From Paenibacillus chondroitinus NBRC 15376 (GTDB lineage: Bacteria > Bacillota > Bacilli > Paenibacillales > NBRC-103111): a stretch of DNA of 64,000 nucleotides. Position numbers and translations under genes: made by a program. The notes beneath the pieces were generated by a model that did not search any database, had not been told where the DNA came from, and worked only from the letters and a program-made list of their open reading frames with translations. The DNA is taken from NCBI RefSeq assembly GCF_004000765.1, contig NZ_BILW01000003.1, positions 124,001 through 188,000 of the forward strand, in the 5' to 3' direction. How positions within the stretch are numbered: the stretch's first letter is position 1; the number at the start of each line of letters is the position of its first letter. Of the stretch, positions 43,617 through 52,445 are shown piece after piece.

Positions 43617-44744
43617 TCATAGCCACAGCAGCGGTTGCCGAATCGCTATATTTCGTCTCACTTCGGCCTGCTGTGGGTTTTGCTCGAGCGTTCTCCATAA
43701 AGCAAGCAGCCTTTCAGAACCATTCGCAAGCCCGGCAAATAAGAAGAAAGACATAGCGACCGGCCAATCCTCATCATATTCGACATCAGCCCCGTAAGGC
43801 CACAATGCTTTATTTTCCAAATACGGCAGTAGAAAATGGATTCCCTTCTGAACACCTCTGCCATCAGGAAGTTGGAATTCCCAAAGGTTATCTTCCGGTG
43901 TGGCGAGGATATGCGTAAGCGTAACAAAATTATCCAAGGTGAACAGAGAATACGCGTATGGCTTCGTACGGGACAATTCCCTCGGGAAACTGCCATCGAG
44001 ATCCATCTGCTCCGGGAGCAATCGGCTCTTGTATGCTTCTCGGCAATAATCCAGCATACCAGAATGACCCGTTAACTTTGCGAAAGCAGCAGCCTGTACG
44101 AACCAGCAAATCCCGTGGTTGTTGGGCTCATTTCGTTCTTCCACCCCTTGCGGGTGCTCGTTCATCCATTGCAGATATTGTGCGAACCAGTTGGTGACCT
44201 CTTGCAAAACCTGTCTATTCAGTAAAGAGGTATCTTTACTTTTCAACACATGTACAGCTGCCGCAACATCAATTAGATGCAGCGTATCAATGACCCCGAT
44301 CCCTCGTCCGTTGCAGACACCAGGAATCGCTTGTGCATAAAGCAGGTGCGGATTCATTCGAGTGTTCTTGTCTATAAAAAATGCGTTTAACAGCTGAACG
44401 GCTTTCGCTGCATATTTCTGCTCCCCCGTTATACGGTAAGCGGAAGTCAAACAGGCGACCAACGAGCGCATGCGTCTAAGCAAATTTCGATGTTCATGGA
44501 AATTATCCGGATTGCTTTCACCGTCACGACGAACATAAGGCAGCCCATCCGGCGTATTTGGATTAGGCCACCAGTAATCTCCGTTTGAATAATAGTCGTG
44601 CGCACTCCCGGGGTTTTGCAGAGCTCTCGCTTCTGTGATGTATACACTTGGAGAAATTAGTGCAGCTTCAGCCCCCTGGAGGATCGCCTCCAAATCCAAA
44701 TATTGACCCCAGTTCTCTTTGTTTACTTGGTAAATACCTTTCAT
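43617..44744 (-). CDS. Alginate-lyase-fold enzyme, PL38-like
   Basis: A 375-residue cytoplasmic protein with AAAAGGAG before the ATG. It has an (alpha/alpha)6 fold typical of Pfam Alginate_lyase. The front has YYSNGDYWWPNPNTPDGLPY followed by RRDGESNPDNF, and the middle EPNNHGICWFVQAAAF, with catalytic-type Asn-His and a Tyr-rich segment KPYAYSLFTLDNF. It may cleave glucuronan or alginate-like oligosaccharides. It lies downstream of the large PL6-like lyase and separated by a perfect stem-loop. No signal peptide, so it acts inside on imported oligomers. Confidence 0.8.
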   Translation of the reverse strand: MKGIYQVNKENWGQYLDLEAILQGAEAALISPSVYITEARALQNPGSAHDYYSNGDYWWPNPNTPDGLPYVRRDGESNPDNFHEHRNLLRRMRSLVACLTSAYRITGEQKYAAKAVQLLNAFFIDKNTRMNPHLLYAQAIPGVCNGRGIGVIDTLHLIDVAAAVHVLKSKDTSLLNRQVLQEVTNWFAQYLQWMNEHPQGVEERNEPNNHGICWFVQAAAFAKLTGHSGMLDYCREAYKSRLLPEQMDLDGSFPRELSRTKPYAYSLFTLDNFVTLTHILATPEDNLWEFQLPDGRGVQKGIHFLLPYLENKALWPYGADVEYDEDWPVAMSFFLFAGLANGSERLLALWRTLEQNPQQAEVRRNIAIRQPLLWL

Positions 44745-44784
44745 GCTCCCTAGCTCCTTTTCATTTGAATATATAAAGCACTAA

Positions 44785-44832
44785 ATGCAGCAGATCAGCC
44801 CCGGAATTTACGGGTGGCCAAATCTGCTGCAT
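44785..44832 (-). other. Perfect stem-loop between the two lyase genes
   Basis: ATGCAGCAGAT (44785-44795) and ATCTGCTGCAT (44822-44832) pair perfectly around a 26-base loop. On the minus strand no T-run follows, so it may be an RNA-processing or stability element rather than a terminator. Confidence 0.6.
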
Positions 44833-44864
44833 AGCATGTGCCGTTTATTGCAGAAACTATTAGA

Positions 44865-47800
44865 CTACTGCCGATCCAACATACGCATCACGACTGTTAC
44901 GGCTTCCGCCCTTGTAGCGGTAACAAACGGCTCGAAAGTTTGATTCTCACGACCGTTTATAAGCCCTAAGGATACTGCTTGCGAAACCGCAGGCAAAGCC
45001 CAAGCTGGAATCAGAGAACTGTCGCTAAGCTTGGTTGAAAGTGACCCGTCCTCTTTTGGCGAGTAGGCTCTAACAAGCATAACAACCATTTCTGTCCGAT
45101 TCATGGATGCATTGGGACGTAAAGACTGGTCTTCATATCCCTGCAGAATTCCAGCGTCCAACGCTGCGCCCAGTTCTCCATCCGCCCATGCCGGAATATC
45201 CGCTTGATCAGTGAATGTCCGTTTCGAAGGTTCTGACTTCAAACCTAAAGCTCGCACCAGCATAGCTGCGAATTGTAATCTCGTCATCGGCTCGTCAGGC
45301 TTGAAGCTTCCATCCGCATAACCGTTCACGATGCCTTTGGCCGCAGCGCGAGAGATTTCATCCGATGCCCAATGTTTCGACACATCGGCGAAAGATTCCT
45401 GCGACGGTGCAGTAAGCGAAGGATTTACAGGCAGCGGATTAGCCGGTTCAGGCACTGGATTCGGGACTGGCGCTGGCGTTGGCGAAGGAGCTGTTGCCGA
45501 GCTGTTGCCGGATGAGGAGTTCCTTGAAGAGGAACTGCTGCTAGCTGGTCGCTGCACCATGATGCTATACGTTTTATGAACGCCGGTAGGCAACGACACA
45601 TCGATTAGTACAACACTGCCTGCCCCGGCAATGGCAAGCGGCTCGCTTTCGCTGCCGCTGCGAACGGTTTGCCGCACAGCGCCGTCAACGCTCACTTGAA
45701 TATCAGCTGCTTGACTTGCCGATGTTGGTGTCACTTTCAAGCTGCTTGTTTCCATTGGGAGCATGACCGTATAAAAAGTGACTTTCGGACGGAAGGCAGG
45801 CGCAAAGGTTAGATTCGAGCTCATCTGCAAGCTGCTCAAATCTGGTGTCCCTACTTCCACTGGCAGATTCCGTCCAGCCGCAGGCCCGACATCGGCAGCC
45901 GTAAGCGGCCGAAGTGTCAAATCACTCGCCGGTTCGTACTCATCGCTGCCAACATCTGCAGTATGCAGCCGTCTTTGGCCGTCCATATCGTCTGACGCGA
46001 TATACGGACCTTTTGCCGCATCAATCGCAGGACTTTGCGGCGATAAACGGATTAATCCGTCGCTGCTACGAATTAGCTTCAGATCGCCTTTGTAAGTGGC
46101 GCTTACAACCGTTGCATTCGCAGCCACGGCAGCAGTCCCATCGGCCATATTGCCGACATACGTCGGCCGGCCTGCGTCTGTGATATCTTTTGACTCATTG
46201 AAAATAGTCCCAGCATTACTGAAAATTAAATTGTTATAAATTTGTGTTCCCGTCGGCTGGAACGTGCGCTGCGCAATTTTTACCGCCGATGCTTTACTGC
46301 TTAAATTTACGAAGGAATTGTTATAAATTTGTACATTGTATTGTCTCCAATGCCCGCGCAGCAGTTCCTGCTGTCTATCCGGCGTAAGGCTCCTAAGCTC
46401 AGCGAAATCGTTCTCACCCTTGCCCCAACGGATAATTGGATTTGTTCCCCCATCAGGCCCTGCGTCTTCCGTTCCGCCATCCAGCTGAACGGCATCATCC
46501 GTAAGCCCTTCCATGTAATTATTATAAATTTTGTGGTCATTGCCATAAATGCGGAATCCGCTAATACCTGCTTTTTTGCCATCCCCGATGATAAAATTGC
46601 CGTAAAAGCTGTTGCGATGACCGTGTCGGGCAACCATCCCACCGTAAGAATTAAGGACAGTGTTATAACGAATTATGTTATCACTGCTCTTCACCGAGAC
46701 GATTTCGTCTTCCCCGTTTAATCCGTCGAACAAATTGTATTGAACCGTCACATGTCCGGGGGCCAAAGATAAACCGGAAAGCCCTAGACGGATCGCTTCC
46801 AAACCATTGCTCACTCGCGGACCGATATCATGAAAGTGATTGTATTCAATCACATCATATTGCGAAACCGCGTCCTTGCCATCATACGTAATCACGGCTC
46901 CAAAGCCGGTCTTCGGTCCGATGTCATTATATGCAATACGGTTGTGGCTGCTCGTCCCCTCAACCCGAATATAATGCCGGTCAGTCCCGCTGTCTGTGAG
47001 CAGTGCCGAGTTCGGCGAATGCGATGTTTCACCTGTATAAACGGCTCCATTAGGGTCATAACTTTCGCCGTAGCGGCAGCTATTTTCCACACCGATGACA
47101 CACCAGATTTGTTTGCTGACATTATTCTCAGCTTTCGTGAAACGGTATTTCTGACCTGTTTCATCCAAAGCAAATGTATTTCGCAATATTGAAATATTGC
47201 TGGAATCGAACAGCTGCACCCCTGGATGCACGCCACTCATACTGGCGATTCTTTCATCCGGAACTGCTCTGCTCTTCAGTGTATCCTCCCCATGCTCCGA
47301 TCCGCCTCCCGAGTGAAAGGTGAGCCCCTCTACTTCGACGTATTCGGAGTTTTCGATATGCATGTAGCTGTCGCCGGCTATAACAGCCTTGCCCTGCTCC
47401 GCAGCAACAATTCGGATCGGAAGCGCAGCAGTCCCTTTTTTATCCTTCACGACGAACGGACCCATTTGTTGATAAGTACCGTTTTGCAATTCAATCGTCA
47501 TGCCTTTCGCAGCCTGATCCAGCGCAGCCTGCAAGCCTTCCGAAGTGCTGACTTTTACCACTTGAACAGGAGGCAGCGGTTCCACCGGCTTATCACCTGC
47601 CTGCGGAGGCCCGCTTGGTACAGTAGGCTCTTCTATATCAGGCGCAGTACCTGTGTATAGCTCAACTTCCGTTATGCTGTTCCAATTGCCTGAGCTTCCA
47701 GAAGCTGTATTGCCATATCCGACCAACCGCAAATAACGGACGGATGCCGGATTACTCAGCACATAAGACTGAATGATGTCATCCCCGACCTTAAGAACGC

Positions 47801-49805
47801 GGCTTGACCGCTTGGGAAGCAAGACGGTCGGATTCTGGAAATCCGCTTGATTTGAACCTATAATCTCAAAATGAGTTTGACGGTCGAGCGCGTTCAAGAA
47901 AGCAATATTCAGATAGGTGACCTTCTCCGGTTGCCCTAAATCGAACTGCAGCCACTCCCCTTGACCTGAAGCGGACCAGCGGACATCATTATCCCATATC
48001 CCGTCTACCACATTCGCGGGAATATTCGTTGTGTTCGGCTGATAGGAACTGGCGGTAACCGTACTTGCATTCAACGGTATTTGTCCGTTCGTTCCTTTGG
48101 CCGATAGCCTATATGCCTGGAGCGTATAAGTATTCGTTGCATCTCCACTTGATAAACGAATATTGATTTTATTCACCCCAGGTGCTAGCGGCACATTGGC
48201 TAAGTCACTCACCGTCTGATTCATGCCATTGTTATTCGTCAGAGTCACCGTCGTCGAAACACCTGCGCCAGCTTGCATCTCAAACCGAACAGGACTTGCA
48301 TCCTGTGGAACAATGACCTCATACCCGCCCATCTTCGATGGTGAAAATGGTTGGTTCATCCCTAACTTTTGGCTGCCTGCCCATACATCCAGGCTAGAGA
48401 GCTGGATTTCCGGCATTTTCTCAGCAAAGGTGAAAAAGGATCCATCTGCCAACTCCGCATCCGTCGCATAGTAGACTCCACCGTGCAATTCCACCGGAGT
48501 CAAAGGATGCGGTACCGCGTCATTAAAATCACCGCTTGTACTCGTTAACAGCAATCCGCCTAATGGAAGCATGGCTTCCGGGAAAGCAACTTGCACCGTC
48601 CCGACATTGCCGGTATTCTGGACTTTCCACGTCCGCGCCGACTGCTTGAAGCCCGTACCGTAAGGAACCGACGGCGCGGTACTTCCGTTATCTCCCCAGA
48701 GAAGATACTGCTTATCCGCTAAAGCTCCTTTCGCACTAACGACGACCTGAGATGCCGCCGGTCCTTCACTGCTCCGGCTTGTCTCTTGAGCCAATGCGCC
48801 TTGCTGGTCTCGAACAATCCCTGCGATGTTATGGCCAAAAGCCACATTGGCCGCTGTGGGCCATACAACCTGATGCGACAAGCCTGCCGAGACATAATCC
48901 TTCCCTCTCAGTGGCGTCCCGAACTTGAGGGCCATATACGTCTGCACTTGATCATGCTGGATAGTGTTTAGAGAATCGCCAAAAACGATCATCTCGGCAA
49001 CTTGTCCATCATAACCAGAGCCCCCCGTGACAGCAGAACCGAGGGACATCGGGTTGCTTCCGTTCCCAACCATCGCAAGTCGAGCCTGAGACGATGTTGC
49101 AATCGTTTGCCCATCTAATGAAATGGCTTGATAGACGTTATTTGAAACGGTTGGACGCGATTCATACTGAAAGCCCCAGCTGTTGTACGAAAGAGGCGGA
49201 ACTGAATAACCCGTTGTAAGCCGTGGATTACCGGATGTGACTGCACCCGAATCCCACAGGATTTGTGGGGTGCTTGAGAAGAAAGGGATATATGCTCCAA
49301 ACCTTCCTGTGCCTTGTAAAGTTTCATAGAAAATTTGCGAGGTCTGATTGGATAATGTGATCCCGCCGGTAACCAAATAAGCACTTGCTCCTGCTACGGT
49401 TTCATTCTGAGCGAACAACCCGTCTTTATCCAATAGAAGACTTCCGCTGCCTGAACGAATAAATTGGACCGACGGTTGGAAATTTAATGAGGGATTGGAT
49501 GCCACATACTTTGGTTTCGTCCGTGGGCTCTTGTCCCCGACTGTCCCGTCGTTGATGAAATCGTTCCCTTGCGGACTGCTATCCTTCCATTTCGTCACTT
49601 CACCATTTCCGTTTAGCGTCATGCTCGACGGATCCGCTTTCAGCCACAATTTCAGCAAGTTGGCATCGACACCGCCAGGTGTCCCTGTCGTCTCACCTGT
49701 GGCATCGGCTTTGGAGAAACCTGCGGGCAGACTTGTGAGAATTAAAGTTGCCGCGAGCATCAAGCTGATCTTTCGCTTCCAAGAAACTTTGAATACCTTG
49801 TTCAA
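44865..49805 (-). CDS. Giant secreted S-layer-anchored PL6-like polysaccharide lyase
   Basis: A 1646-residue exported protein starting with TTG eight bases after GGGGTG. Order of domains (approximate residues): signal peptide 1-35; LamG/DUF8202-like region 40-470 (LLKLWLKADPSSMTLNG); cadherin-like beta sandwich 475-570; F5/8-type C carbohydrate-binding domain 580-720 (GEWLQFDLGQPEKVTYLNIA); PL6/chondroitinase-B beta-helix 755-1270 with DEIVSVKSSDNIIRYNT and MVARHGHRN, the Lys and Arg that PL6 enzymes use for catalysis; a second cadherin-like domain 1340-1450; Ser/Pro linker; three SLH domains 1475-1640 (FADVSKHWASDEISRAAA). SLH domains tether it to the wall. It probably degrades alginate or a related uronic polymer at the cell surface. 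Confidence 0.92.
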   Translation of the reverse strand: MNKVFKVSWKRKISLMLAATLILTSLPAGFSKADATGETTGTPGGVDANLLKLWLKADPSSMTLNGNGEVTKWKDSSPQGNDFINDGTVGDKSPRTKPKYVASNPSLNFQPSVQFIRSGSGSLLLDKDGLFAQNETVAGASAYLVTGGITLSNQTSQIFYETLQGTGRFGAYIPFFSSTPQILWDSGAVTSGNPRLTTGYSVPPLSYNSWGFQYESRPTVSNNVYQAISLDGQTIATSSQARLAMVGNGSNPMSLGSAVTGGSGYDGQVAEMIVFGDSLNTIQHDQVQTYMALKFGTPLRGKDYVSAGLSHQVVWPTAANVAFGHNIAGIVRDQQGALAQETSRSSEGPAASQVVVSAKGALADKQYLLWGDNGSTAPSVPYGTGFKQSARTWKVQNTGNVGTVQVAFPEAMLPLGGLLLTSTSGDFNDAVPHPLTPVELHGGVYYATDAELADGSFFTFAEKMPEIQLSSLDVWAGSQKLGMNQPFSPSKMGGYEVIVPQDASPVRFEMQAGAGVSTTVTLTNNNGMNQTVSDLANVPLAPGVNKINIRLSSGDATNTYTLQAYRLSAKGTNGQIPLNASTVTASSYQPNTTNIPANVVDGIWDNDVRWSASGQGEWLQFDLGQPEKVTYLNIAFLNALDRQTHFEIIGSNQADFQNPTVLLPKRSSRVLKVGDDIIQSYVLSNPASVRYLRLVGYGNTASGSSGNWNSITEVELYTGTAPDIEEPTVPSGPPQAGDKPVEPLPPVQVVKVSTSEGLQAALDQAAKGMTIELQNGTYQQMGPFVVKDKKGTAALPIRIVAAEQGKAVIAGDSYMHIENSEYVEVEGLTFHSGGGSEHGEDTLKSRAVPDERIASMSGVHPGVQLFDSSNISILRNTFALDETGQKYRFTKAENNVSKQIWCVIGVENSCRYGESYDPNGAVYTGETSHSPNSALLTDSGTDRHYIRVEGTSSHNRIAYNDIGPKTGFGAVITYDGKDAVSQYDVIEYNHFHDIGPRVSNGLEAIRLGLSGLSLAPGHVTVQYNLFDGLNGEDEIVSVKSSDNIIRYNTVLNSYGGMVARHGHRNSFYGNFIIGDGKKAGISGFRIYGNDHKIYNNYMEGLTDDAVQLDGGTEDAGPDGGTNPIIRWGKGENDFAELRSLTPDRQQELLRGHWRQYNVQIYNNSFVNLSSKASAVKIAQRTFQPTGTQIYNNLIFSNAGTIFNESKDITDAGRPTYVGNMADGTAAVAANATVVSATYKGDLKLIRSSDGLIRLSPQSPAIDAAKGPYIASDDMDGQRRLHTADVGSDEYEPASDLTLRPLTAADVGPAAGRNLPVEVGTPDLSSLQMSSNLTFAPAFRPKVTFYTVMLPMETSSLKVTPTSASQAADIQVSVDGAVRQTVRSGSESEPLAIAGAGSVVLIDVSLPTGVHKTYSIMVQRPASSSSSSRNSSSGNSSATAPSPTPAPVPNPVPEPANPLPVNPSLTAPSQESFADVSKHWASDEISRAAAKGIVNGYADGSFKPDEPMTRLQFAAMLVRALGLKSEPSKRTFTDQADIPAWADGELGAALDAGILQGYEDQSLRPNASMNRTEMVVMLVRAYSPKEDGSLSTKLSDSSLIPAWALPAVSQAVSLGLINGRENQTFEPFVTATRAEAVTVVMRMLDRQ

Positions 49806-50102
49806 ACTTACATCACCCCTTCATCATCATGAAACTCTCAGGCATCAATTTGGATGCTGACTAGCGTAAAAGCCAATACACACATCATATGTAAACCCTT
49901 ACAAACAATAAATCATCAAAACCTAAACTCATCGTCAAAATCTCGAATACCACTGATCAATATCGGAAATGAACCATTAATTTGTGGGATCAACCTGATT
50001 TCACTAAGATTCGAAGGGTTTTCTCTATATTCAAAAAAAGGAGCTGCACGCCGGCAGCCCCTTCATCCTGTTTGTAATTATTAATTATACATAGACTTTC
50101 CT
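49806..50102. other. Intergenic region upstream of the SLH lyase
   Basis: No gene seen. It holds the TTG-start ribosome site of the lyase, several A+T-rich palindromic stretches, and a minus-strand terminator-like stem (50033-50061). No clear sigma-A promoter for the lyase stood out. Confidence 0.6.
50033..50061 (-). terminator. Orphan minus-strand terminator
   Basis: Minus strand: GGGGCTGC / GCAGCTCC with one G-U pair, followed by seven T residues (50033-50039). No minus-strand gene precedes it, so the transcript it would end is unknown. Confidence 0.6.
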
Positions 50103-50131
50103 TTGAAATACCGTCGTGAGTCTTTTATAAT
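50103..50131 (+). promoter_or_regulatory. Sigma-A promoter of the FusB-like leader and gene
   Basis: TTGAAA (50103-50108), 17 bases, perfect TATAAT (50126-50131). The start of RNA should fall near 50138, giving a leader of about 205 bases before the FusB-like ATG. Confidence 0.8.
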
Positions 50132-50164
50132 AGATGTTATCGCAAGTATAAGGAGTTGGTATCG

Positions 50165-50266
50165 ATGGCAATAACCGATTGCCAGATTGGCACAGCCTCA
50201 TGCAAAGCCTGTTTTGGAGGCGATACTTTGCATGGGCGGGAATTGAGCAGTACAAACATCGCCTAA
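50165..50266 (+). CDS. 33-codon leader peptide upstream of the FusB-like gene
   Basis: A small reading frame of 33 codons with AAGGAG nine bases before its ATG and a strong promoter just upstream. The product begins MAITDCQIGTASCKACFGG and ends SSTNIA. Codons 13-15 (Cys-Lys-Ala) contain TGCAAAGCC, which pairs perfectly with a segment next to the downstream ribosome site. Position and pairing are those expected of a translational-attenuation leader for a resistance gene. A direct role for the peptide itself is unproven. Confidence 0.65.
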   Translation: MAITDCQIGTASCKACFGGDTLHGRELSSTNIA

Positions 50267-50331
50267 TTCAGCATAGATCGGTTCCACAATTTGGCTTTGC
50301 ACCTTATTCATTTTACGATTTTAAAATAAGG
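50201..50331 (+). promoter_or_regulatory. Candidate translational attenuator of the FusB-like gene
   Basis: TGCAAAGCC (50201-50209, in the leader) pairs with GGCTTTGCA (50293-50301). Next to it CCTTATT (50302-50308) pairs with AATAAGG (50325-50331), which holds most of the AAGGGG ribosome site of the gene starting at 50343. CCTTAT can also pair with ATAAGG at the leader's own ribosome site. Ribosome stalling in the leader could free the site. Confidence 0.6.
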
Positions 50332-50342
50332 GGCTGTTCCAT

Positions 50343-50996
50343 ATGTGTGAACCATTCATTAGAAACCATCAATTCAATTTTATTAAAAAACAAGCTGGGA
50401 TTCTGGAGCATGCGCTGAAAACGAACGCAGATCCGAAAGTATTGGAATCCGTTCGATATAGCTCAGAATCGAAGATTTCTGAACTATTTCCAGACGCTAC
50501 AGACAACCAGAAACAAATGTTGGAAACCATCTTCAAGCAGAAAGCAGCGGAAGATTTTCAAAAACATCTTAAGGCGTTAGAGCCTCATTTGATGGAATTT
50601 CCGCCAATTAGCGCAAAGCAGATTCAAAAGCTATTCCCTAAGAACAAAAAGCTTAAACTGCCTGATTTGTCAGCGATCGACTACCGATACGTCACCTATC
50701 TTAGTTGGGTCGATATAGCGACGAATAAACTATTCATTGTCTATCATCTGAATGGGCAATTCGTTGGGGTAGAAGGGAAATATACTCCGACTAACAAGAA
50801 AGGCTTTTGTTTTTTATGTAATAGATATGAAGAACTTGCTCTATTTACGGCAATCTCCAAGAAAAGGCCGGCTCATACTACGCCTGATTATTATAAAGCG
50901 GTCGGTAACTATTTATGTATGAAGGGTCAAGAATGTAATAAGAACTTGACGGATATTGCTTCGTTAGAAAAGTTTATTGACACTGTGATCGGTTAA
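50343..50996 (+). CDS. FusB/FusC-family EF-G-binding protein (fusidic acid tolerance)
   Basis: A 217-residue protein of the FusB family. The N-terminus EPFIRNHQFNFIKKQAGIL and the central FPPISAKQIQKLFPKNKKLKL match the EF-G-binding helical and sheet domains. The C-terminal zinc finger is CFLCN with CMKGQECN, four Cys as in FusB and FusC. These proteins bind EF-G and help release it from the ribosome, so fusidic acid no longer traps it. AAGGGG lies nine bases before the ATG, within a predicted stem. Chromosomal members of this family are common in Bacillota and may have a housekeeping role. Confidence 0.92.
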   Translation: MCEPFIRNHQFNFIKKQAGILEHALKTNADPKVLESVRYSSESKISELFPDATDNQKQMLETIFKQKAAEDFQKHLKALEPHLMEFPPISAKQIQKLFPKNKKLKLPDLSAIDYRYVTYLSWVDIATNKLFIVYHLNGQFVGVEGKYTPTNKKGFCFLCNRYEELALFTAISKKRPAHTTPDYYKAVGNYLCMKGQECNKNLTDIASLEKFIDTVIG

Positions 50997-51000
50997 ATGA

Positions 51001-51041
51001 AAGACCGGGACCTCTTGCTGCATAAGGTCCCGGTCTTTTTC
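51001..51041. terminator. Bidirectional terminator after the FusB-like gene
   Basis: The arms AAAGACCGGGACC and GGTCCCGGTCTTT pair perfectly and are followed by T on the plus strand, with A-rich sequence upstream for the minus direction. Confidence 0.9.
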
Positions 51042-51056
51042 TGGCTTCTGGCGGCA

Positions 51057-51932
51057 TCACATTGCTGGAATCTCAGAAGGCACCTTCAGATTATGTACAT
51101 CGATGCCCTTTTCATCGCGAGCTTTCAAATCTTTTAGAAACTCAAGGAAGTTATATCGAGGTTTCCAACCCAGTATTTCTTCAGCCTTAGATAGGTCATG
51201 TTGTTCCACTTGCTCCGGCAATTCGATCTCGTACTTGTTCAGTAATTGAATGGCGCCTGGAACTTGTGACTCGCACCACGCAGGACCGTTTTTTTTAAAG
51301 TCTTGAATAACATCCAAGGGCATACCATGATTCGTATGTACAATTGTGCGAAAAAGCCCCACTTTTTTCTCCAAAACGGCCTTAACAGAAGCAACTGTAG
51401 CTTCAGCTACATCCCTTCTATCCACACCATTGCGGAGCAAACGAGCACCGAACTCTAAATAAAGGCGTGGAATAAACTCATGGTAACGCAGCATCGCTAT
51501 CGAAGCACCCGTCATTTCATGATAAGTTTTACATAAATCTTCGCCAATAACTTTACTAACCCCGTAGACTGATCCCCAGCCATAGGCCATTGAAGAAGCA
51601 TAGACGATAGCTTGAATTCCAGCCTGCTTGCATGCTTCCATTACATGAAAGGTTCCATTCACGTTCACAGCAAAAATCGTTTCATCACTGACAGGCGGAT
51701 TATGTGCGCAATGCCAGGCTGCCAGATGAACAACCGCATCCATACCTTGTACCGCAAAACGAACATCCCCAGGGCTTCTTGTATCACATCTTACAAACTC
51801 GAGATCCCTCAAATCATCTGCCTGAGGAGGCATAATGTCTGCCATCCTAACCGTGTAACCTGCATGAACTAATGCTCTGCATACAGCTTGACCGCCATTG
51901 CCCGCGGCACCGGTAACAAGAACTCTCATCAT
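51057..51932 (-). CDS. NAD-dependent epimerase/dehydratase family protein
   Basis: A 291-residue extended SDR. The N-terminus MMRVLVTGAAGNGGQAVCRA is the NAD-binding motif and YGVSK holds the catalytic Tyr and Lys, in YGWGSVYGVSKVIGEDL. AGGTGG lies six bases before the first ATG. The late part EEILGWKPRYNFLEFLKDL is typical of sugar-nucleotide epimerases. It could also be a uronate dehydrogenase, given the uronate genes and gudD in this window, but this is inference. It is monocistronic and convergent with the FusB-like gene. Confidence 0.85.
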   Translation of the reverse strand: MMRVLVTGAAGNGGQAVCRALVHAGYTVRMADIMPPQADDLRDLEFVRCDTRSPGDVRFAVQGMDAVVHLAAWHCAHNPPVSDETIFAVNVNGTFHVMEACKQAGIQAIVYASSMAYGWGSVYGVSKVIGEDLCKTYHEMTGASIAMLRYHEFIPRLYLEFGARLLRNGVDRRDVAEATVASVKAVLEKKVGLFRTIVHTNHGMPLDVIQDFKKNGPAWCESQVPGAIQLLNKYEIELPEQVEQHDLSKAEEILGWKPRYNFLEFLKDLKARDEKGIDVHNLKVPSEIPAM

Positions 51933-52013
51933 CTCACACCACCTAAAATTTGTATGTTTGGTTATTTATTCGTCATTCTAAATGCTGCACCTGCTTTCGC
52001 GTTACCTTACGCC

Positions 52014-52045
52014 AAAAAATCCCCGAAGTTAAATCTTCCGGGATT
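52014..52045 (-). terminator. Terminator of the 47-residue reading frame
   Basis: Minus strand: AATCCCGGAAG, loop, CTTCGGGGATT, then six T residues. It lies 31 bases after the small gene's stop. Confidence 0.8.
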
Positions 52046-52075
52046 ATGTATACGACAAGGCTGATATTTGCTGTA

Positions 52076-52219
52076 TTAACGGATAAAGCTTAAAGGCAGC
52101 AATTTAGTGAAAAAGCTGGTTTCATTTTCTACTTTTATTTTCTCAGGTTTCATCACTTTTTCATTTTTCATCGTATTATGAGACATCAAATTTTCCCATG
52201 CGTAGGTGTTGATATTCAT
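52076..52219 (-). CDS. 47-residue protein of unknown function
   Basis: A short reading frame with an excellent ribosome site AAGGAGG eight bases before ATG. The product starts MNINTYAWENLMSHNTMKNE, is highly charged and hydrophilic, and ends SFFTKLLPLSFIR. It is bracketed by terminators at 52014-52045 and 52317-52345, so it is probably a single-gene transcript; TTGACA at 52283-52288 (minus strand) could be its -35 box but the -10 is weak. No family recognised. A regulatory peptide or a secreted signal is possible, but nothing here proves it. Confidence 0.6.
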   Translation of the reverse strand: MNINTYAWENLMSHNTMKNEKVMKPEKIKVENETSFFTKLLPLSFIR

Positions 52220-52316
52220 TTCATAATCCTCCTTCAAACTCTCAGGTGTACTTCTACATCTTAGCTTTCATTTGTTCACCTGATGTCAAAGAGGAATAGA
52301 TTTTTTGTAAAGAAAA

Positions 52317-52345
52317 AACACCGCCAAGTATCTCGGCGATGTCTT
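52317..52345 (-). terminator. Terminator downstream of the tautomerase operon
   Basis: Minus strand: ACATCGCC / GGCGGTGT stem (one U-G pair) followed by six T residues. It ends the cluster that stops at 52446. Confidence 0.75.
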
Positions 52346-52445
52346 TCTTTTTACGTGACTCTTTATTTCACAAATTGATCTAATGGGCCTAATGTAACGT
52401 CATTATACTTCTCAGAAAGCTCCAAAAGTCTTTGCCGGCCTCCGA

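Noticed and set aside
50343-50996. Possible riboswitch upstream of the FusB-like gene.
   Set aside because: The leader ORF and pairing fit attenuation better; no known aptamer signature is present.
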